Assembly: GCF_000815225.1 (NCBI RefSeq)
Contig: NZ_CP010427.1
Coordinates: forward strand, 62,001 to 126,000
Source: Allofrancisella guangzhouensis
GTDB taxonomy: Bacteria; Pseudomonadota; Gammaproteobacteria; Francisellales; Francisellaceae
Direction of reading: 5' to 3'
DNA: 64,000 bases
The notes beneath the pieces were generated by a model, which had not been told where the DNA came from, did no database searches, and saw nothing but the letters and a program-made list of their open reading frames with translations. The stretch's first letter is position 1. The number at the start of each line of letters is the position of its first letter. Shown piece after piece: positions 26,831 to 36,420 of the stretch. The position numbers were made by a program, and so were the translations under genes.

Positions 26831-29800
26831 TGAAACTTATTGATATCTTCATCAGAAAACCAGTCTTATCACTGTCAATAAGCTTTATGATTATTGTTGT
26901 TGGAATCGGATCTTTTTTTACATTGCAGATTAGACAATATCCGTATATAGACAGTGCTACGATAACCATATCCACTAGCTACCCAGGGGCTAACCCATCT
27001 ACAATTCAAGCATTTGTGACTAGACCTCTTGAATCATCTGTTGGTACCTCAAAAGGTATCGACTATATGACTTCTGAGTCTGCTCTAGGCACTAGTACTA
27101 TTACTGTATATGTTAAACTTGGATATAATTCTAATGATGTACTATCTGAAGTTGTCCAGAACGTCAATGCTGTATTAAATAGACTACCACAGGATGCCTA
27201 TTCTCCTTCGATTAAATTAAATCCTGCTGATAATTTTCCCTCTTTAATACTTGCTTTTACAAGTAAGTCTATGAATACTTCTGAAATATCGGCTTATGTA
27301 AACTCAGAACTAAAACCTAAACTACTAGCTCAAGGTGGTTTAACAGATGTTAATATTTGGGGGTTTAAACCTTATGCTATGCGTATATACCCAAACAAAG
27401 AACGTATGGCAGAATATGGGATAACACCAACTGAACTAGCAACAGCGGTTGGTTCGAATAGTTTAGTTTCTGCTGGTGGACAAATTCAAGGACCATACCT
27501 TAATTACACTCTTAATCCTCAAACGAGTATGTCATCTTCTCAAGAATATGAAAACTTAATTGTTAAGAAATCAGGTGATCAGATAATTAGATTAGAGGAT
27601 GTCGCTAAAGTGGAACTTGGAGCACAAGATTATGACTCATCTGTAACTTTTGATAATAAAAATGCTGTTTTAGCTGGTGCTGTAGTCTCACCAGAAGAAA
27701 ACCCCCTTAGTGTTGTAAGCAAACTTGTCGATCAGCTGCCAAGTATAAAAGCAAGCTTACCAAATGGGTTAGATGTTGATATTGCATATAATAGTACTCT
27801 TTATATAGAAAGCTCAATTGATGAAGTTATACATACTTTAATAGAAGCTGTAATTATTGTATCAATTGTGATGTTTTTATTTTTAGGGTCACTTAGAGCT
27901 ATTATCGTACCGATTATTGCTATCCCCTTATCTATTATAGGCTCTTTTTTCTTAATGAAAATGATGGGATTTTCAATAAACTTACTCACCCTATTAGCTA
28001 TGATTCTCGCCATTGGTTTAGTAGTAGATGATGCCATTGTAGTACTTGAGAATATTTATAGACATATTGAAGAGGGTATGGAACCTTTTGCTGCAGCTAT
28101 CAAAGGAGCTCGTGAGATAGCTAACCCTGTTGTACTAATGACTCTAACTTTAGTAGTTGTATATGCCCCTATTGGCATGATGGGTGGATTTACAGGTCAG
28201 CTATTTACAGAGTTTGCCTATTCTCTTGCTGGTTCAGTTCTAATCTCAGGCCTTGTTGCTTATACACTTTCCCCTATGATGTGCTCAAAAGTTCTTAATC
28301 GTGAGATGATGAACTCAAAATTAGTGGTTTTCATAGATAAGTTTTTCAGTAAACTAACAGCCAAATATAAAGCTCTCTTAGAATTTGTATTAGGAATTAA
28401 ACCAGCCATAGCTGTAGTTGGCGTAATAGTTCTTGCTAGCTGTTTTATAATGATTAGAGATATTAAATCAGAGCTAGCACCCAATGAAGACCAAGGCTTT
28501 TTAGGTATAATGGGCACAACTCCTTCATCAGCTAATATCAACTATTTAGAAACATTTAGCAAACCTCTTGAAAAAGTTTTAGATGAAACTCCTGGTAAAG
28601 AAAATGTTTTCATATTAAATGGAGTTATGGGCTCAAACGTAATATTTGGTGGCTTTATAATGAAACCATGGAATGATCGCTCTGTTTCCCAAGGTGAAGT
28701 TGCAAACTTAATTCAATCTGAAGTTACAGAACTTCCAGGTATCCAAACTTATACATACCAAACACCATCTCTTCCCGGAATACCTCGTGGAGCCCCTATG
28801 TCATTAGTTATCCAAAGTATCAATGACTATGAAGCTATAAATGAAGTGACAAACAAACTAATAGCTAAAATGATGAAAAGTGGTTTGTTTGTATTTGCTC
28901 AAAGTGACCTTAAATTTGACAACCCCGTTATAGACATTGATATTAATCGTGAAAAAGCTGGTATGCTCGGCATTACAATGTCTGACATTGCCAGAACATT
29001 ACAATATTCATATGCTGGAGGCTATATAAACTACTTCTTCTTAAGAGGCTACAGCTTCCAAGTAATACCCCAGTTAGCTCGTAATGAAATGCTCACTGAG
29101 GAGCAACTAGGCAATATTTACATCCGTTCAGATACTACTGATAATCTATTTAACTCTGAGCTACCATTGTCAGCTATACTTAGTTTTCGTACAGAAGGCC
29201 AGCCTCTTACATTAAATACATTCCAACAGCTTAACTCTGCAACGATTTCTGCTGTTATGTCACCAGGTGTAACCCAAGGTCAAGCTATAGACTACGTTGA
29301 GAAATTAGCAAAAAGCGAACTTACTGAAGGATTCTCTTACAACTTCTCAGGTTCTGCTCGCCAATATATTGAAAATGGTAATACTATGATGATTGCTTTT
29401 GGTTTTGCTATTATTCTTATTTTCTTAGCTTTAGCGGCTCAGTTCGAGAGCTTTAGAGACTCTTTAGTAATCCTTGTAACTATACCTATGGCTATATCTG
29501 GGGCCTTAATACCTTTATACTTAGGACAATATTTAGGAGCTGGCTGGGCCTCGTTAAACATATATACGCAGCTAGGTTTGGTAACACTTATAGGATTAAT
29601 TTCAAAACAGGGGATTATGGTAGTTGAGTTTGCTAACCACTTGCAGAAAGTAGATGGGCTTAGCAAATATGATGCTATTGTTAAATCATCTTCTCAACGC
29701 CTTAGACCGATACTTATGACTGTATCAGCTATGGTTGTAGGTGTTATACCACTTGTAATCTCTTCAGGAGCTGGTGCGATTAGTAGAAATTGTATCGGTG

Positions 29801-29955
29801 TCGTTATCTCTAGTGGACTAGTAATAGGAGCTATATTCTCGCTATTTGTGTTACCTGTGGTGTATATGTATATAGCCGAAGATAAAACTATTGCGGTTAA
29901 AAAAGAAAAAGAGCAACAAAAAATTATCGATAATCTATCTAATGAGCAGCATTAA
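26830..29955 (+). CDS. RND-family multidrug efflux pump, inner-membrane subunit
   Basis: A 1041-aa proton-driven transporter of the HAE1 family, built as two repeats of six helices each with a large periplasmic loop. The start RKPVLSLSISFMIIVVG is typical. The proton-relay aspartates are in LAIGLVVDDAIVVLEN, and the second half has LVTLIGLISKQGIMVVEFAN. The start overlaps the adaptor stop (TAATG). No TolC-type channel gene is in the operon, so it must recruit one encoded elsewhere. Confidence 0.95.
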   Translation: MKLIDIFIRKPVLSLSISFMIIVVGIGSFFTLQIRQYPYIDSATITISTSYPGANPSTIQAFVTRPLESSVGTSKGIDYMTSESALGTSTITVYVKLGYNSNDVLSEVVQNVNAVLNRLPQDAYSPSIKLNPADNFPSLILAFTSKSMNTSEISAYVNSELKPKLLAQGGLTDVNIWGFKPYAMRIYPNKERMAEYGITPTELATAVGSNSLVSAGGQIQGPYLNYTLNPQTSMSSSQEYENLIVKKSGDQIIRLEDVAKVELGAQDYDSSVTFDNKNAVLAGAVVSPEENPLSVVSKLVDQLPSIKASLPNGLDVDIAYNSTLYIESSIDEVIHTLIEAVIIVSIVMFLFLGSLRAIIVPIIAIPLSIIGSFFLMKMMGFSINLLTLLAMILAIGLVVDDAIVVLENIYRHIEEGMEPFAAAIKGAREIANPVVLMTLTLVVVYAPIGMMGGFTGQLFTEFAYSLAGSVLISGLVAYTLSPMMCSKVLNREMMNSKLVVFIDKFFSKLTAKYKALLEFVLGIKPAIAVVGVIVLASCFIMIRDIKSELAPNEDQGFLGIMGTTPSSANINYLETFSKPLEKVLDETPGKENVFILNGVMGSNVIFGGFIMKPWNDRSVSQGEVANLIQSEVTELPGIQTYTYQTPSLPGIPRGAPMSLVIQSINDYEAINEVTNKLIAKMMKSGLFVFAQSDLKFDNPVIDIDINREKAGMLGITMSDIARTLQYSYAGGYINYFFLRGYSFQVIPQLARNEMLTEEQLGNIYIRSDTTDNLFNSELPLSAILSFRTEGQPLTLNTFQQLNSATISAVMSPGVTQGQAIDYVEKLAKSELTEGFSYNFSGSARQYIENGNTMMIAFGFAIILIFLALAAQFESFRDSLVILVTIPMAISGALIPLYLGQYLGAGWASLNIYTQLGLVTLIGLISKQGIMVVEFANHLQKVDGLSKYDAIVKSSSQRLRPILMTVSAMVVGVIPLVISSGAGAISRNCIGVVISSGLVIGAIFSLFVLPVVYMYIAEDKTIAVKKEKEQQKIIDNLSNEQH

Positions 29956-30051
29956 ACTTCTTGGCTTAACTTTAGAGATCCTATCACAATCGCCAAAATT
30001 TACCATTCCATATTCTTAGATTAAAGAATAATAAAAAAGTTGCGCTGGTTA

Positions 30052-30518
30052 CTATCCTTCTAGTTTTTCAGGCTTTTTACCGTAGTAAACAAACTGATCA
30101 AAGTCATGATGTCTATAAACATCATGACTTTCATAATAATTATATATAACTGAATATTTCTTTTGTGTCCTTGTTGGCGCACTATCATGTAAAATTTTTC
30201 TCCCCTGCATTATTAATAAATCACCTGCACTAGCATATATTTCCTCATCCTCTAACCATGGTTGCTTTCTGCTCGGGTGAGATCTCGGGATTTTAGCTCT
30301 TAATGGTGCTTCTGTATTATCTAGAAGAGATAATAGTACTGTGATTCCATTAGTGTCGTAATGTAAACCTAAAGCGCCACCTCCAGCAGGATATGCTTTT
30401 ATATTTATATCTGAAACAGGGTAAGGAGAAACTATAGCATCAGCACATGTTACAATTTGAATGATAGGTAATATAGAATGATAGATAGCTTCCAATTCTG
30501 GAGTATACTTTCTTATAT
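30052..30518 (-). pseudogene. 2-oxoglutarate dioxygenase-like (PhyH) gene, 3' part
   Basis: The C-terminal two thirds of a phytanoyl-CoA dioxygenase-like Fe(II) enzyme. The facial-triad HxD is visible in LGLHYDTNG and the distal His in ILHDSAPTRTQKKYS. The part is cut off from its 5' end (31565-31784) by an IS30-family element. Removing the element and one 3-bp duplication restores one 684-bp frame of 227 codons, with the junction reading KGEDIRKYTPELEA. An internal TTG at 30495 could still start a 147-aa fragment, but function is unlikely. Confidence 0.75.
30516..30518. repeat. Target-site duplication (left), TAT
   Basis: TAT directly outside the left end of the IS30-family element; the same triplet lies at 31565-31567. 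Confidence 0.7.
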
Positions 30519-31564
30519 GCTAGATTGTAGTCTCAATGTTTATACTGATTCCGAAATGTACCTCATTAGGTGTTAAATAATTTAAACATTTTTTAGGTCT
30601 ATTATTCAAGTCAATTTGCAACTTTCTAAGATACTGATGAGAGATATTACTAAAATCAGTACCTTTAGGAATAAATTGTCTGATATACCTATTCATGTTT
30701 TCATTTGTACCTCTTTGCCATGGACTATATGCATCTGCAAAGAATACTTTAATACCAGTTTTATTTGATAAATTTTTGTGTTTAGCAAACTCTTTACCAT
30801 TATCAAAAGTAGCTGTGGTAATTTTATTACCATTTGATGCTCTGTATAAAATTTGGTTAATTGAACTAGCTGTTCTATCTTTAGCTTTGCCTAGAATTGT
30901 GAATCTACTAACTCTATCTACCATAGTCAAAATAGCTCCTTTATGATCTTTACCGACTATAGTATCACCTTCAAAATGATACAGCTCTTTTCTATCATTA
31001 GCTGCTTTAGGCCTTTGTGATATGTTGACTCTATCCTTTATCTTACCTTGATTTGAGGAGCCTTCTTTTTTGTATTTGTAACGCCTACCTTTGAAGAATA
31101 ATAACTGTTTAAGGTTATGTCTTTGTATAAAGTTATAAACAGCTTTAAAACTTAGCTTAGCTATACCTTCATGCTTTAATCTACCACAAATTAACTCCGG
31201 TGATATTTTCTTTTTGAGTAAAGCTATTATCAGCTTTTTAACTTCATTAGTAAGTTTATGATTATTTGACTTTCTACGACTACAATACAACTTATGGGCT
31301 ATCTCTGCAGAATAACTTTTACCTACTTTATTCCTTTTAAGTTCATTTATAACAGCTGTTTTACTAAATCCTATTTTATTAGCTATTGCTGCTTCTAAGT
31401 ATCCTAATTTAAGTAAATTTTCTATATAATATCTATCTGAAAGAGTTAAATGTCTATGTGCCATTTTTAGTTCCTGTTCGTTTATTTAAGTTCTTCTCAA
31501 ACCTAATAAACTACATCTGGAACTCTCTTTCAACTATTTTAAAACTTTCAGAATACAATCTAGC
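30519..31564 (-). mobile_element. IS30-family insertion sequence, 1046 bp, apparently intact
   Basis: The element carries one full-length transposase gene. Its ends are imperfect inverted repeats beginning GCTAGATTGTA(G/T)TCT, at 30519 on the plus strand and at 31564 on the minus strand, and they match at most of the first 24 positions. A 3-bp duplication (TAT) flanks it, within the 2-3 bp usual for IS30. The insertion splits a dioxygenase-like gene whose frame is otherwise preserved, which suggests recent arrival. Confidence 0.85.
30520..31464 (-). CDS. IS30-family transposase
   Basis: A 314-aa DDE transposase. The N-terminal helix-turn-helix region (LTLSDRYYIENLLKLG...ANKIGFSKTAVINELKRN) is followed by the catalytic core: first Asp in YHFEGDTIVG, second Asp in TFDNGKEF, and the Glu in QRGTNENMNRYIRQ. 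The stop codon lies in the left terminal repeat. No frameshift or internal stop is seen, so it is likely active. Confidence 0.95.
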   Translation of the reverse strand: MAHRHLTLSDRYYIENLLKLGYLEAAIANKIGFSKTAVINELKRNKVGKSYSAEIAHKLYCSRRKSNNHKLTNEVKKLIIALLKKKISPELICGRLKHEGIAKLSFKAVYNFIQRHNLKQLLFFKGRRYKYKKEGSSNQGKIKDRVNISQRPKAANDRKELYHFEGDTIVGKDHKGAILTMVDRVSRFTILGKAKDRTASSINQILYRASNGNKITTATFDNGKEFAKHKNLSNKTGIKVFFADAYSPWQRGTNENMNRYIRQFIPKGTDFSNISHQYLRKLQIDLNNRPKKCLNYLTPNEVHFGISINIETTI

Positions 31565-31567
31565 TAT
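31565..31567. repeat. Target-site duplication (right), TAT
   Basis: Second copy of the 3-bp duplication, directly outside the right end of the IS30-family element. Confidence 0.7.
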
Positions 31568-31784
31568 CCTCTCCTTTAAAAATATGATGTAAATATCTTC
31601 CTCCTAAATCTGAAACTGCATCTGTACCTAAACCTTGATGGTCCACTAAGTCTACAAACTCATTTTCAATAGCGTGATCAACCTGCCTAACTATTCTTTC
31701 ACAAATATGAGAAGGGATTAAGTTTCTAACTACTGTATAATAGTTGTAAAAATAGTTATACCTATGCTTATTAATGTCTATCAT
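31565..31784 (-). pseudogene. 2-oxoglutarate dioxygenase-like (PhyH) gene, 5' part
   Basis: The N-terminal 73 codons (MIDINKHRYNYFYNYY...GGRYLHHIFKGED) of the gene whose 3' part is at 30052-30518. Translation now reads one more codon into the element and stops. The intact gene would have encoded a 227-aa non-heme Fe(II)/2-oxoglutarate oxygenase of unknown substrate. Confidence 0.75.
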
Positions 31785-31874
31785 ATTTAATCACAGAAGT
31801 TTTTATTTATATAAAATATAAATTACACAATCAATAAACAAAAAACAATATTAAATATTTATTTAAAAAAAGAA

Positions 31875-31889
31875 AATGATATAATCATT
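31875..31889. promoter_or_regulatory. Inverted repeat over a -10 box upstream of the EamA transporter (possible operator)
   Basis: AATGAT-ATA-ATCATT is a perfect 6-3-6 inverted repeat, and TATAAT (31880-31885) inside it is a good -10 hexamer 30 bp before the ATG at 31916. The pattern resembles half of a Fur-type box, but the match is too short to name the regulator. Confidence 0.4.
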
Positions 31890-31915
31890 AAATAGTGATA
31901 CTAATAATAAAGTAA

Positions 31916-32800
31916 ATGAAAAAACCTTATGATATTGGAATTGGTATTTTAGTCACTATAATGTGGGGCTGTAACTTTTCTGTAATTGAACTTGGGTTAC
32001 AATCACTAGATCCTTTTATATTAACTTTTTTAAGATTTTTGCTTTGTTGTTTTCCTTTTATCTTTTTTATGGAAAAGCCTAAAAACGTATCACTCCTAAG
32101 TATAGCCTTATATGGTATACTTTTTGGTGCTGGGTTATGGTGGGTTGTTAACTTTGCTATGTATAAAGGCCTAACTCCTGGTTTATCTTCAGTTTTCTTA
32201 CAGTTTAGTGCTTTCTTTACTATAATTATTAGTGTTATTTTCATAAAAGAAAAAATCAATTTTGTACATTTTATAGGCATGCTATTGTCATGCTTAGGAT
32301 TAAGCATAATAATAATATTTTCTAGCGAAGAATCGACATCTGTAGGCATATTTTTAGTGCTCCTAGCGGCGCTTTCATGGGCTTTTTGTAACTTAATTGT
32401 AAAGATTACAAAACCGCAAAACATGGTAGCTTTCATAGTCTGGTCGAGTCTTTTTTCTTTTCCAACAATTTTTATAATGACTCTTTGTGTAAAAGGAATA
32501 AGCCCTTTTTTACAAATATTTACTAACCTTAATATCAGTGCTACGTTTTCTGTAGTTTTTCAAGCTTATATAACTACCATACTTGGATACTGGATTTGGA
32601 ATAATCTTATGAAAAAATACCCTGCTGCTACTATAGCCCCCTTATCTTTAATTGTGCCAATATCAGGCATGCTTTGCTCCTACATATTCTTCGGTGAAAA
32701 ACTAACTTATATTGAGTTAATAGCAATTAGTATAATAATTCTAGGTATAGCAATTTTTATTAATTCAAATAAGCTTAAAAATTTACTTTTGGAAAACTAA
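31916..32800 (+). CDS. EamA/DMT-family transporter
   Basis: A 294-aa inner-membrane protein with ten predicted helices in two five-helix EamA repeats (first starting GIGILVTIMWGCNFSVIELGL, second after WAFCNLIVKI). DMT members export amino acids and other metabolites; its substrate is not evident. It is followed 65 bp later by an MFS gene and may share a transcript with it. Confidence 0.88.
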   Translation: MKKPYDIGIGILVTIMWGCNFSVIELGLQSLDPFILTFLRFLLCCFPFIFFMEKPKNVSLLSIALYGILFGAGLWWVVNFAMYKGLTPGLSSVFLQFSAFFTIIISVIFIKEKINFVHFIGMLLSCLGLSIIIIFSSEESTSVGIFLVLLAALSWAFCNLIVKITKPQNMVAFIVWSSLFSFPTIFIMTLCVKGISPFLQIFTNLNISATFSVVFQAYITTILGYWIWNNLMKKYPAATIAPLSLIVPISGMLCSYIFFGEKLTYIELIAISIIILGIAIFINSNKLKNLLLEN

Positions 32801-32865
32801 AGGTTGCTAATCTATAAAATAAGGGCTACTATATGTGGTTGTCCCTTAATTTATAACTTATCTTT

Positions 32866-34134
32866 ATGCGCACTGAATCACATCTACCTAACAGAAAGCT
32901 TTTAATGATTGTAGCATGGATTATCTGTCTGATTGCGACTCTAAACTATAGCTATGACTTTTTCATTAGAGCTGCACCTGGAGTGATGTCACACAGTTTA
33001 GCAGATGCTTTTAATATCAACAGCGCAAAAATAGGCTGGTTATCTTCAGCCTATTTCATCTCTTACACTATAATGCAAATCCCAGCTGGCGTAATAATAG
33101 ATAAATATAATCGCAAGATTGTTATAGGTGTGGCTACTGGATTATGTGTATTAGGTAACTATTTATTTTCTGCCACAAACTATTATGAAGTTGCTTTTAC
33201 AGGTAGAATACTAATGGGGGTTGGTTCAGCATTTGGATTTATTGGTGCTGCTAAAATGGCTGCTATGTGGTTACCTCAAAGATTTTTTTCAACATTTATT
33301 AGTTTTACAACCATTGTAGGAATTTTAGGGGGTTTAGTAACTGATACTGTATTATCAACCTTAGTAGAGAATTTAGGCTGGAAACAAGGTAATAATGTAT
33401 TTACCTATCTTGGTATAGTGCTTTTTATACTAATAATTGCTTTTATCAAAGATAATCCTAAACATGTAAAGAGATTTTCTCATATTAATGAAAGTAGCTT
33501 CAAACAAGCTACTTTAAGATTACTAAGTATCTTAACTAATATTAGATTCTGGATTGCTAGTGCAGTAGGAGCTACTATGTTTATGCCTATAAATGTTTTA
33601 GGTTCACTCTGGGGAGTTAGTTTTATCCAAACAAAATTAGGTGTACCAGAAGTTACAGCTTCTCATATTAATAGTTTTTTATTTATAGGCGCAGCTGTCG
33701 GATTTGGCATCTTTGGAATAATTGCCGCTTATACAACCCGTTTTAGACTAATGCTTATTATTAGTCTTTCAAGTTTAGCCATTCTTACAAGTATATTAAT
33801 GTATATACCTCTTGATAGAAATACTTTTATACTCTTATATTTTTTATTAGGCACTATGATTGGTCCCCAGGCAATAACCTTTACCATAGCTAAAATTATA
33901 TCACCGCCAGGAACTTCTGGATCAAGCACAGCTTGTGTAAATATAGTTAATAACCTTATACCTATAATACTATTACCAGCAATAGGCTATATCCTATCAA
34001 AGCATGGTTCTATGATACCAGACTCGAATCTTTATGATATTACAAGCTACCAACATGCTTTTATCACTATTTTAGTACCTACAGTAGCATGTCTACCAGT
34101 AGCTATGTTTCTACCCAAGAGAATTAAAATTTAA
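32866..34134 (+). CDS. Major facilitator superfamily transporter
   Basis: A 422-aa protein with 12 hydrophobic segments. Family features are the region RAAPGVMSHSLADAF...AKIGWLSSAYFISYTIMQIPAG and the loop motif GVIIDKYNRKIV. This subgroup of organic-anion-like MFS proteins is expanded in Francisella, where members affect intracellular growth; the substrate here is unknown. The end overlaps the convergent DUF523 gene by 4 bp. Confidence 0.88.
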   Translation: MRTESHLPNRKLLMIVAWIICLIATLNYSYDFFIRAAPGVMSHSLADAFNINSAKIGWLSSAYFISYTIMQIPAGVIIDKYNRKIVIGVATGLCVLGNYLFSATNYYEVAFTGRILMGVGSAFGFIGAAKMAAMWLPQRFFSTFISFTTIVGILGGLVTDTVLSTLVENLGWKQGNNVFTYLGIVLFILIIAFIKDNPKHVKRFSHINESSFKQATLRLLSILTNIRFWIASAVGATMFMPINVLGSLWGVSFIQTKLGVPEVTASHINSFLFIGAAVGFGIFGIIAAYTTRFRLMLIISLSSLAILTSILMYIPLDRNTFILLYFLLGTMIGPQAITFTIAKIISPPGTSGSSTACVNIVNNLIPIILLPAIGYILSKHGSMIPDSNLYDITSYQHAFITILVPTVACLPVAMFLPKRIKI

Positions 34135-35075
34135 ATTGTCATAAGGTCGTCAGGATAAGGATTCAAGTAGCTTTGTTTATTTAAGTAAGGTAACTCAGCT
34201 TCCAATAAATACATCTTAATAATACCCACTGGAACATCCCAAGACACTTTACTGTCTTTATACTTGTTAAGAATCTCTTGTAAATATTGGCGTTGCGACT
34301 TTGAAACCCTCTTATTTATTTCTCTTAAAACATTTTGTAAAGCCATATGATGAGCTCCTCTCCCTACAGGCTTATCTATAGCTTGCATGAAAAGCTCTAT
34401 ATACTTAGCCTTAAGTGTCTGTAGATCTGAGTTTTTTGAGTTATCTGCCACCATATTGCCTAATTCTTTTTTTAACTTATTATTATACAAACGCAGCAAC
34501 ACTTTATGTTTTGAATGGTACTCCATTATTTGCGATATATTTTTACAATCCATAAGAGTAGTTTTAAGATCATAGTAACAAAATACCTTTCGCAGAAAAT
34601 GATCCCGCAACGTTTTATCTGTAAGCCTTCCATCGTCTTCTAAAGGCAGTAATGGGTCATATTTTCGCAATGCTCTAACAAATACACCATCAACTTTAGC
34701 ACCTGTATAATTGTGCTGTTCGTCAAAAACTCTTGCTGTTTGAACTCCACAACTTGGAGATTTTGCTCGTAGAATAAACCCATAGACCATACCTAATTTA
34801 GAGATTATTTTCTCAATCCCTGAATTAATTTCATCAGTTATATCATCATGTATCTTACTAGTTTTTATAGCTAAAAGATTCTTTGATGTATCTTCAACTA
34901 AAAATAAAGTAGGTCTTGGCACTCCCAAACCTGCAGCAACCTCTGGACAAACCACTTTGTAATCAAAGTAATTTGCATACCCCCCTGTGATGTATGCTTT
35001 ATGACAGTTACCACCATTATAACGAACATTATTACCAACTAAACAACTACTAACACCTATAGGGATTTTTTTCAT
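34131..35075 (-). CDS. DUF523-DUF1722 fusion protein (YbgA type)
   Basis: A 314-aa protein. The N-terminal DUF523 domain (about 1-150) carries conserved cysteines in GVSSCLVG, VCPEVAAGLGVPRP and LRAKSPSCG. The C-terminal DUF1722 domain (about 190-310) has YHSKHKVLLRLYN and the ending LPYLNKQSYLNPYPDDL. The fusion is widespread in gammaproteobacteria, often near photolyase or thiol genes. The function is not established; the cysteines suggest a metal or sulfur role. Confidence 0.88.
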   Translation of the reverse strand: MKKIPIGVSSCLVGNNVRYNGGNCHKAYITGGYANYFDYKVVCPEVAAGLGVPRPTLFLVEDTSKNLLAIKTSKIHDDITDEINSGIEKIISKLGMVYGFILRAKSPSCGVQTARVFDEQHNYTGAKVDGVFVRALRKYDPLLPLEDDGRLTDKTLRDHFLRKVFCYYDLKTTLMDCKNISQIMEYHSKHKVLLRLYNNKLKKELGNMVADNSKNSDLQTLKAKYIELFMQAIDKPVGRGAHHMALQNVLREINKRVSKSQRQYLQEILNKYKDSKVSWDVPVGIIKMYLLEAELPYLNKQSYLNPYPDDLMTI

Positions 35076-35142
35076 TTAAGAACTCACTTACAAAAGAAGA
35101 TATTATCTAATTATAAGATAATTAATTAGGTTTAATAAAGGA

Positions 35143-36420
35143 CTATATATAAGAAGTTGCTATTTCTAAAATCTCCTCCAACCTTTCTTCTGTTTCAGCC
35201 ATAATTAGAATCATAATCTTATTATTAAGGTCAAGATTACCTATACACGTTATTACTACACCCTCACTATTACCATATTTATAATCAACTTTTTTTGACT
35301 TAAGGTATCCATGGTAATCTTTTATAGTAGATCCTTTTGGCACAAGAACGTTATTGTGTCCTATCCAAGGCTTATGCTCGCCACCACGTAGTTCATAGGC
35401 AAGAAAACCAGCATATATTGCTCCAGTTTGACGGGCGTTAACTTCTAAAACATAAGGTATAATCTTGCCATCTATATTTCTAATTAAAAGATCAACACCT
35501 ACAATACCTCTAACCCCCATATCTCTAAGTATTTCTGTCATCTGATCACAAATCTTTATAACAGCTGGCTCATCACTAAATTTTGATTTATATTTATTTC
35601 CTAAATGGGTCTGCCCATCTAACATTTGATCACTAAGTCCTAGACATATGTCATCTTCTTTTTTACTTGCTATACAAACTTGAAATGCAGGTGAGCCAAT
35701 ATTATCAAGCCAAGGATCTATCATAAAAATCTCTACATTTCTCATTAATTTTAAGATACCTCTTAGTTCTTTTTCACTCCCAAAACGGTGTATACCATAA
35801 CCAGAACACGCTCTAGGCATAACTACGGCACATTCATAGATACCTTCATTTTCATATTTACGATATATTTCTAAAGCTTTCTTTACATAGTCCTCACTTA
35901 TTGTTGAAACTATATTTACACTAGGTACTAATATATCTTTTTGCTCTAGCATTTGGCGCAAAAAAGACTTATCGTTCAAAAATTGTGACAGAGATTCTGG
36001 CAGATCATAATTTTTATTGTATTTTATACCTAGTAACTCTATGGCTGTAGCTGAGGTAAATGGTACAAGATGAGTATAGCTAGGATCACTAAATTCCGGA
36101 ATTTGTTCGGCATAATTCATAACTATAGTAGATAACCTATAACAATCCTTAACCTTATCTATAAAAATGAAATTATCCATACTGATATAGCTTAAACCTA
36201 TCTCTGTAAAATATTCTACAACTTGCTTAACTTCTATCTCAATACTTTTTGGTAAAATTATCTTATGATCTTTTGCTAGTAGACAAAGAGTACGAGTAAC
36301 ATATCTATTCACAAAAGAACTTACTAAATCTGCTCCATGTATATCTGTTGTGTTAGGTATATGGATAGCTTTTTGCCCCCAGATTCTTTCAGAGATGTTA
36401 TTTGTAGTCTTATTTACCAT
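35143..36420 (-). CDS. ATP-grasp family ligase, unknown substrate
   Basis: A 425-aa protein with an ATP-grasp fold. The glycine-rich loop region (MPRACSGYGIHRFG) and the metal/ATP-binding VGVDLLIRNIDG...YVLEVNARQTGA are clear, and a small C-terminal domain follows. Members join a carboxylate to an amine or thiol nucleophile via acyl phosphate. I start at ATG 36420, which has AGAGG 9 bp upstream; the longer frame from 36483 adds an odd leucine-rich stretch inside the previous gene. It overlaps that gene by 11 bp, so the two are co-translated and probably act in one pathway. Confidence 0.78.
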   Translation of the reverse strand: MVNKTTNNISERIWGQKAIHIPNTTDIHGADLVSSFVNRYVTRTLCLLAKDHKIILPKSIEIEVKQVVEYFTEIGLSYISMDNFIFIDKVKDCYRLSTIVMNYAEQIPEFSDPSYTHLVPFTSATAIELLGIKYNKNYDLPESLSQFLNDKSFLRQMLEQKDILVPSVNIVSTISEDYVKKALEIYRKYENEGIYECAVVMPRACSGYGIHRFGSEKELRGILKLMRNVEIFMIDPWLDNIGSPAFQVCIASKKEDDICLGLSDQMLDGQTHLGNKYKSKFSDEPAVIKICDQMTEILRDMGVRGIVGVDLLIRNIDGKIIPYVLEVNARQTGAIYAGFLAYELRGGEHKPWIGHNNVLVPKGSTIKDYHGYLKSKKVDYKYGNSEGVVITCIGNLDLNNKIMILIMAETEERLEEILEIATSYI

